Below are positions 6,754 to 6,864 of a stretch of 6,864 nt of DNA, piece after piece. This DNA comes from M3007 sp040080915. Lineage in GTDB: Bacteria; Bacteroidota; Bacteroidia; Chitinophagales; Saprospiraceae. The translations under genes and the position numbers were made by a program. Where the stretch lies: positions 1-6,864 of the forward strand of contig JBEBHD010000268.1 in the NCBI GenBank assembly GCA_040080915.1. Reading direction: 5' to 3'. How positions within the stretch are numbered: position 1 is the stretch's first letter; each line of letters begins with the position of its first letter. The notes under the pieces were generated by a model, which saw only the letters and a program-made list of their open reading frames with translations, had not been told where the DNA came from and did not search any database.

Positions 6754-6781
6754 TTAGCACATTTGCACATTGCCAAATTAG
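6754..6781. repeat. 8-bp-period tandem repeat (TTAGCACA type)
   Basis: Successive octamers read TTAGCACA (6754-6761), TTTGCACA (6762-6769), TTGCCAAA (6770-6777) and a partial TTAG (6778-6781). The units keep TT-nGC/CC-nA spacing, giving about 3.5 degraded copies. It abuts the putative element end at 6781. Confidence 0.55.
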
Positions 6782-6864
6782 AGCGTGTTTAAATTTCAGT
6801 CGCCGGGCTGCAAGCGGCAAATTTTGCTTCATGCTGCGTTGAAATTTTCGCCGTAGGCAACCGG
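6781..6864. mobile_element. Possible terminus of an insertion sequence or MITE, cut by the window edge
   Basis: From 6781 the sequence changes to GAGCGTGTTTAAATTTC, which has the look of an IS terminal inverted repeat and is immediately preceded by TTA (6778-6780), a plausible 3-bp target duplication of the kind made by some IS5-family elements. The remaining bases are non-coding and full of internal symmetry: GCAAATTTTGC (6818-6828) is an inverted repeat around one base, GCTGC occurs at 6807-6811 and 6833-6837, and AAATTT-CGCC-like strings occur twice. The other end and any transposase are outside the window, so this could equally be a stand-alone interspersed repeat. The family assignment rests on memory and pattern only. 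Confidence 0.35.
6841..6860 (-). repeat. Second copy (copy B) of the TTGCC-core-GGCGAAA motif
   Basis: Read on the minus strand this is TTGCCTACGGCGAAAATTTC. It matches the motif at 4604-4621 (TTGCCGTAGGCGAAATTT) except that the three central bases are inverted and one A is added. The outer flanks are in opposite orientation at the two sites while the GCCGTAGGC core is in the same orientation. Confidence 0.5.

Noticed and set aside
1..6864. CRISPR arrays, tRNA or rRNA genes, toxin-antitoxin, defence or phage modules
   Set aside because: No spaced identical repeats, cloverleaf sequences or matching protein motifs were seen; the five genes account for nearly all the coding capacity.

Overview
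The window looks like ordinary chromosome of a fairly GC-rich member of the Bacteroidota, most likely Saprospiraceae or a close relative. The clues are a C-terminal type IX secretion (T9SS) sorting domain, a dockerin-like 'GVSTFDLVLI..HILG' segment typical of that group, a GSCFA-family protein, and start codons without clear Shine-Dalgarno sequences. The lineage is inferred from protein style only; there is no rRNA or marker gene.

Layout, left to right. (1) Positions 34-2470, minus strand: a two-gene unit. The upstream gene (1151-2470) encodes a soluble protein of unknown function. The downstream gene (34-1107) encodes a membrane-anchored M28-family zinc enzyme resembling glutaminyl-peptide cyclotransferase. 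(2) A 73-bp divergent spacer (2471-2543) separates this unit from a plus-strand GSCFA-family (SGNH-hydrolase-like) gene (2544-3524). (3) That gene converges on a minus-strand gene for a membrane-anchored diheme cytochrome c (3560-4537), with a small hairpin in the 35-bp gap. (4) A 105-bp AT-rich spacer, then a minus-strand gene (4643-6571) for a large secreted protein: signal peptide, cysteine-rich HYR-like region, dockerin-like segment, cohesin-like region and T9SS sorting domain. (5) 6572-6864 holds no gene but stacks several repeat types: a CACNGAG repeat, an 8-bp-period repeat and, at the window edge, what may be the terminus of an insertion sequence or MITE.

The genes do not form one obvious pathway. 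Four of the five products show either an export signal, a membrane anchor or a probable envelope role, but only the first two are plausibly co-transcribed. I found no convincing new multi-gene system. The best leads are the repeat-rich right edge, a short motif shared between the two intergenic regions beside the T9SS gene, the modular architecture of the T9SS protein, and the unknown protein linked to the cyclotransferase-like enzyme.
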